A program made the translations under genes and the position numbers. Positions 14,930 through 18,086 of a stretch of DNA of 18,086 bases are shown piece after piece (position 1 is the first letter of the stretch; every line of letters begins with the position of its first letter). The notes beneath the pieces are model-generated. The model saw only the letters and a program-made list of their open reading frames with translations. It searched no databases and was not told where the DNA came from. Source of the stretch: JAWLCG01 sp041687295 (GTDB taxonomy: Bacteria > Planctomycetota > Phycisphaerae > SM23-33 > FEN-1343); contig JAWLCG010000061.1 in NCBI GenBank assembly GCA_041687295.1, forward strand, positions 1 to 18,086, given 5' to 3'.

Positions 14930-16753
14930 ATGATCGAGCAACTGCAGGAACGCGACAGCCGGCCGGTGATCCTCGTCGTCGACGACGAGAGCAGCATCCG
15001 CACCCTGATCCGCCGGGCCATCAACCGGGAGGATCTCGGGGAGGTATTCGAGGCCGGCGACGGCATCGAGGCCCAGGCCGTGCTGGCCGAGCGCCCCGTC
15101 GACCTGGTCATCACGGATCTGGCCATGCCCAACCTCGACGGCATGGGCCTGATGGAGTGGGCCCAGGAGCAGAGCCCCGGTTCGACGTGGATCATCCTGA
15201 CGGGGTTCGGCACCTTCGACGACGCGCTGCGGGCGATTCACCTGGGGGCCTTCGAGTTCTTCGCCAAGCCCCTGGAGTCGATGGACTCGCTGGTGGTCGC
15301 CGCCCGCAACGCCCTGCGCCAGCGTGAGCTGCTGGCCGAGCAGCAGCGTCTGCAGAACGACATCCAGCAGCGCAACGAGCAGCTGCGCGGGCAGGTCGAC
15401 CAGCTCCAGCAGGCCTGCAACCTGCTCTGCCAGCAGGCCGAGCTGCTGGGCGAGGACCTCCGCCGCGCCGAGCTGATCCAGCGTGCCCTGCTGCCGCGTG
15501 CGGCCCCATCGCTGCACGGCTTCAGCGTGCACGCGTTGTACCGTTCCAGCCGAAACGTCGGCGGCGACGTGTACGACATCATCCGCCTGGACGATCGGTA
15601 CCTGGCGGCGTACGTGGCCGACGCGGCCGGCCATGGCGTCAGCGCGGCCATGCTGGCGGTGCTGTTCAAGCACCGGCTGTCGCTGTGGCCGACGGACTCG
15701 CCGCGGCCCGCCCGTCCGGCCGACGTGCTGGCGGGGGTCAACCGGCAGATCAGCCAGGAGTGCAGCGCCCCGGGGCTGTTCATCACGGCCGTCTACTGCC
15801 TGCTGGACACGGCCACCGGCGAGTTGCAGATCGCCTCGGCGGGCCATCCGCCGGTGCTGATCCACCACGCCAACGACGACGTCGAGCGGGTCGACCATAC
15901 CGGCCCGGCCCTGGGCCTGTCGCCCGAGGCCAGCTACGACCAGCGCCAGATCCACATCGCCAGCGGCGCCCGCATCCTGATGTACACCGACGGGCTGGTC
16001 GAGTGCGAGGACAAGGACCCGCTCACCCAGCAGGCCCGCATCTCACAGGTGCTCGGCGACCGCAGCTTCCAGGGCCAGCCCCTGCTGCAGGCGGTCATGT
16101 CGGCCACCGGAGCGGGCATGGGCGAGGAGATGACCCAGGACGACATCACCGTCCTGCTGCTGTCGGCCAAGGAGGCCCCTTCGACGATCGACAACGGGCA
16201 GATGCACCCGGTCACCACGCCGGCCGAGACGCCCCCGCCCGCCCACGCCCAGGTCCTCATCGGCACCGAGGACGACCAGACGACCCTCAGCGTCCGCGGC
16301 CAGGCCAACTGGACCTACAGCGCCGCCTTTCACGAGGCGTGCCTGGCCGAGCTCGACGCCGGGCGAAGCCTCACCATCGACCTGTCCGCCTGCGACCACC
16401 TCGACAGCACCTTCCTGGGCACCATCCTGGAGGTGGTCGACCGCGGCGACGCCCGCGACCGCCGCGTTCGGCTGCAGGGGATCAAGCCGGCGGTGCGGCA
16501 CCTGTTCGAGGAGCTGGTCATGGACCGCGTGATCGACCACCTCGACCCGAACCTCCGCCCGCTGCCGTCGCGGATGGCCTCGCTCGAGGCCAGCCACGTC
16601 CCCGACCAGCGCAGCCACATGCGGATCCTCCGCGCCCACGAGGGCCTGGCCCAGCTCAGCGAGCACAACCGCAAGCAGTTCGTACGCCTCGTCGAGATGC
16701 TCCGCCACGACCTCGCCGCCAAGGCCGCCGACGGCGAGGCGCCCTCGCCGTAG
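14930..16753 (+). CDS. response regulator: REC - coiled coil - PP2C/SpoIIE phosphatase - STAS
   Basis: A 607-residue cytoplasmic signalling protein. REC (about 12-128) has D18/D19, phosphoacceptor D63, T91 and K113, all canonical. A Gln-rich coiled coil spans about 128-186. The PP2C phosphatase domain (about 190-412) has metal-site motifs GGDVYD (211-216), DAAGHGVSAA (231-240), YTDG (352-355) and DDIT (404-407). The STAS domain (about 445-540) has the DSTFLG site (492-497), whose S493 or T494 is the likely switch phosphosite. A charged helical tail (555-607) follows. Such proteins work in partner switching: phosphorylated REC activates the phosphatase, which dephosphorylates a STAS protein bound by an RsbW-type kinase. 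Here the STAS is on the same chain, so it may act on itself; no kinase or sigma gene is present nearby. ATG was chosen as the last in-frame start before the REC fold; its ribosome site is weak (GAG, six-base gap). Confidence 0.88.
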   Translation: MIEQLQERDSRPVILVVDDESSIRTLIRRAINREDLGEVFEAGDGIEAQAVLAERPVDLVITDLAMPNLDGMGLMEWAQEQSPGSTWIILTGFGTFDDALRAIHLGAFEFFAKPLESMDSLVVAARNALRQRELLAEQQRLQNDIQQRNEQLRGQVDQLQQACNLLCQQAELLGEDLRRAELIQRALLPRAAPSLHGFSVHALYRSSRNVGGDVYDIIRLDDRYLAAYVADAAGHGVSAAMLAVLFKHRLSLWPTDSPRPARPADVLAGVNRQISQECSAPGLFITAVYCLLDTATGELQIASAGHPPVLIHHANDDVERVDHTGPALGLSPEASYDQRQIHIASGARILMYTDGLVECEDKDPLTQQARISQVLGDRSFQGQPLLQAVMSATGAGMGEEMTQDDITVLLLSAKEAPSTIDNGQMHPVTTPAETPPPAHAQVLIGTEDDQTTLSVRGQANWTYSAAFHEACLAELDAGRSLTIDLSACDHLDSTFLGTILEVVDRGDARDRRVRLQGIKPAVRHLFEELVMDRVIDHLDPNLRPLPSRMASLEASHVPDQRSHMRILRAHEGLAQLSEHNRKQFVRLVEMLRHDLAAKAADGEAPSP

Positions 16754-16777
16754 AGCGTCCCGGCTGGGATGGAAAAC

Positions 16778-17911
16778 CTACAGGCTCCGCGTCGCGCTGG
16801 AGCCGGCCTTCAGGGCCACCATCCGCTCCAGCGACAGGCGGGCGTCGGCGGCGATGCGCTCCGGCACGGCCACCTCGTTGACGACCTGCCCGTCGGCCAG
16901 GGCGTCCAGGACGCGGGCGAGGCTGGCCAGGTCGGTCATGCTCATGGTGTAGCAGAACTGCGGGGCCTGCGAGAGGTTCACCACGGTGCGGTCGCCCAGC
17001 CGGCGGGCCAGGCGGTTGACCAGCTGGCCCTCGGTGCCGACGGCCCAGGCGGTGCCGGGCCCGGCCTCGCTGACGGCGCGGATGATCTGCTCGGTCGAGC
17101 CGTGCAGGTCGGCGGCCTGCACCACGGCGATGTCGCACTCGGGGTGGACGATGACGGTGACGCCCGGCTGCTCGCGGCGGACGCGCTCGACGTCGGCCAC
17201 GCAGAACCGCTGGTGCACGTTGCAGAAGCCCTTCCACAGCAGGAAGGTCGCGCCGGCGACGGCGTCGGCGTCCAGGCCGCCGTCGGGCTGGTCCGGGTCG
17301 TACAGGGCGCAGTCGTCGAGCGTGTAGCCCATGTCCAGGGCGGTGGCGCGGGCGAGGTGCTGGTCGGGCACGGCCAGGACCTTCTCGGCCCCGGCGCCCC
17401 CCTGGTTGGTGGGCCTCAGGGCCCACTCCAGCACGCCGCGGGCGTTGCTGGAGGTGCAGCAGGCCCCCCCGGCGGCGCCGGTGACGGCCTTGACGGCGGC
17501 GGAGGAGTTCACATAGGTCACCGGCACGATCCGGGCGCCGCCGGCCAAGGCCGTCAGCTCCTCCAGGGCCGTCCGCACGTCGTCGGCGTCGGCCATCGCC
17601 GCCATCGGGCAACCCGCCTGCGGGCAGGGCATCACGACGGTCTGGTCCGCCCCGGCCAGCAGGTCGGCCGACTCGGCCATGAAGTGCACGCCGCAAAAGA
17701 CGATGTACCGCGCAGCCGTCTGCTGTGCAGCCAGTTGCGAGAGCTTCAGGCTGTCGCCGGTCAGGTCGGCGTGGCGGATCACCTCCTCGCGCTGGTAGTG
17801 GTGGCCCAGGATGACCACCTGCGAACCCAGGGCCGCCTTGGCCGCCTCGATCCGCGCATCCAGCTGTCGGGGGCTCATCGCCGCGTACGTCTCGTCTGTC
17901 GGCCTGGCCAT
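16778..17911 (-). CDS. nadA: quinolinate synthase A
   Basis: A 377-residue protein starting at ATG 17911 behind AAAGGAG (GGAG 17918-17921, six-base gap); the open frame adds 30 unlikely residues. NadA condenses iminoaspartate with dihydroxyacetone phosphate to quinolinate in NAD synthesis, using a 4Fe-4S cluster. The three ligand cysteines are expected at C101 (QAGCPMA), C259 (VHPECD) and C320 (PQFCYTMSMT). Other motifs are VVILGHHYQREEV (32-44), GDSLKLSQLAA (52-62), TYVNSSAAVKA (132-142) and GTEGQLVNRL (292-301). The length fits the longer Bacillus/Deinococcus-type form (about 370 residues). nadB and nadC are not in the window. It converges on the REC-PP2C gene with 24 bases between stops. 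Confidence 0.95.
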   Translation of the reverse strand: MARPTDETYAAMSPRQLDARIEAAKAALGSQVVILGHHYQREEVIRHADLTGDSLKLSQLAAQQTAARYIVFCGVHFMAESADLLAGADQTVVMPCPQAGCPMAAMADADDVRTALEELTALAGGARIVPVTYVNSSAAVKAVTGAAGGACCTSSNARGVLEWALRPTNQGGAGAEKVLAVPDQHLARATALDMGYTLDDCALYDPDQPDGGLDADAVAGATFLLWKGFCNVHQRFCVADVERVRREQPGVTVIVHPECDIAVVQAADLHGSTEQIIRAVSEAGPGTAWAVGTEGQLVNRLARRLGDRTVVNLSQAPQFCYTMSMTDLASLARVLDALADGQVVNEVAVPERIAADARLSLERMVALKAGSSATRSL

Positions 17912-17948
17912 CGCGTGCTCCTTTCTGCACATCCCTGCGAAACGCCCC

Positions 17949-17956
17949 ATTCTATA
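17949..17956 (-). promoter_or_regulatory. candidate -10 region of nadA
   Basis: TATAGAAT on the minus strand lies 37 bases before the nadA start. The best -35-like string, TTGCTG (17982-17977), is 20 bases from TATAGA, longer than usual, so this is only a candidate. Confidence 0.3.
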
Positions 17957-18023
17957 CGACCGCCCAGCCCCGGGGGCAGCAAAACCCCCAGCCCTCCACA
18001 CGGGCGACAGCGCGTAACGCCCT

Positions 18024-18059
18024 CGGGGCTTACCCGTAGGCCGGGGCTTACCCGTAGGC
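18024..18059 (+). repeat. 18-bp perfect tandem duplication containing the GTAG head
   Basis: The unit CGGGGCTTACCCGTAGGC occurs twice without a gap (18024-18041 and 18042-18059). The second copy runs straight into the family 1 hairpin, so the GTAGGCCGGG head is present twice while the hairpin body is present once. Confidence 0.85.
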
Positions 18060-18086
18060 CGGGTCGAGCGCAGCGAGGCCCGGCGG
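18054..18086 (+). repeat. GTAG-headed REP-like hairpin, family 1, at the window edge
   Basis: GTAG (18054-18057), arm GCCGGGTCGAGC (18058-18069), loop GCA, arm GCGAGGCCCGGC (18073-18084). This is the cleanest family 1 copy: a C(GCA)G triloop tip, two pairs, tandem A.G/G.A, then eight pairs including one G.T. More of the cluster may lie beyond the window. Confidence 0.75.

Noticed and set aside
16754..16777. bidirectional terminator between the REC-PP2C and nadA genes
   Set aside because: Only a 4-bp TCCC/GGGA stem fits in the 24-base gap; too weak to call.

Overview
The window is very GC-rich and looks like Planctomycetota chromosome, most likely class Phycisphaerae. The strongest clue is the large minus-strand protein at the left end. 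It begins with the planctomycete LEPR-XLL export motif and ends in a doubled calcium-loop (dockerin-like) region ending in LGNW. The isolated quinolinate synthase, the GT4/GH130 pair and hairpin-rich gaps fit such a genome. I see no rRNA, tRNA, CRISPR array, transposase or phage gene.

Layout. 58-4449 (-): secreted multidomain glycoside hydrolase with a good sigma70-type promoter. 4845-5693 (+): RNase H-like DEDD nuclease with a helix-hairpin-helix start. 6013-8346 (+): GT4 glycosyltransferase fused to a helical six-hairpin-like domain, followed by 8535-9986 (+): a GH130-type enzyme starting at GTG; these two look like a functional pair. 9987-10518: a 532-bp gene-free block packed with hairpin repeats. 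10519-11949 (-): secreted SGNH hydrolase. 12171-12983 (-): HpcH/HpaI aldolase. 13224-14519 (+): two-part protein with a BtrH-like cysteine-peptidase-fold segment. 14520-14929: a gene-free block with a 172-bp composite inverted repeat. 14930-16753 (+): REC-coiled coil-PP2C-STAS signalling protein. 16778-17911 (-): quinolinate synthase NadA, convergent with it. The right edge cuts into another hairpin repeat.

How the genes relate. Most are single transcription units with their own ribosome sites. The clearest link is GT4 plus GH130, probably making or turning over a mannose-type or related oligosaccharide. The secreted glycoside hydrolase and SGNH hydrolase suggest polysaccharide breakdown and deacylation outside the cytoplasm. 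The aldolase could handle a sugar-acid breakdown product, but that link is inference.

The most unusual signal is in the gaps. At least four hairpin families with different stems share one tip: a C(GNA)G triloop. In three families two G-C pairs follow and then a purine mismatch block. Three families also start, wholly or in part, with GTAG, as REP elements of RAYT systems do. The conserved part is what matters in single-stranded DNA, which suggests non-autonomous elements moved or recognised as hairpins. A separate 8-base GCGTCACT repeat family occurs in two other gaps.
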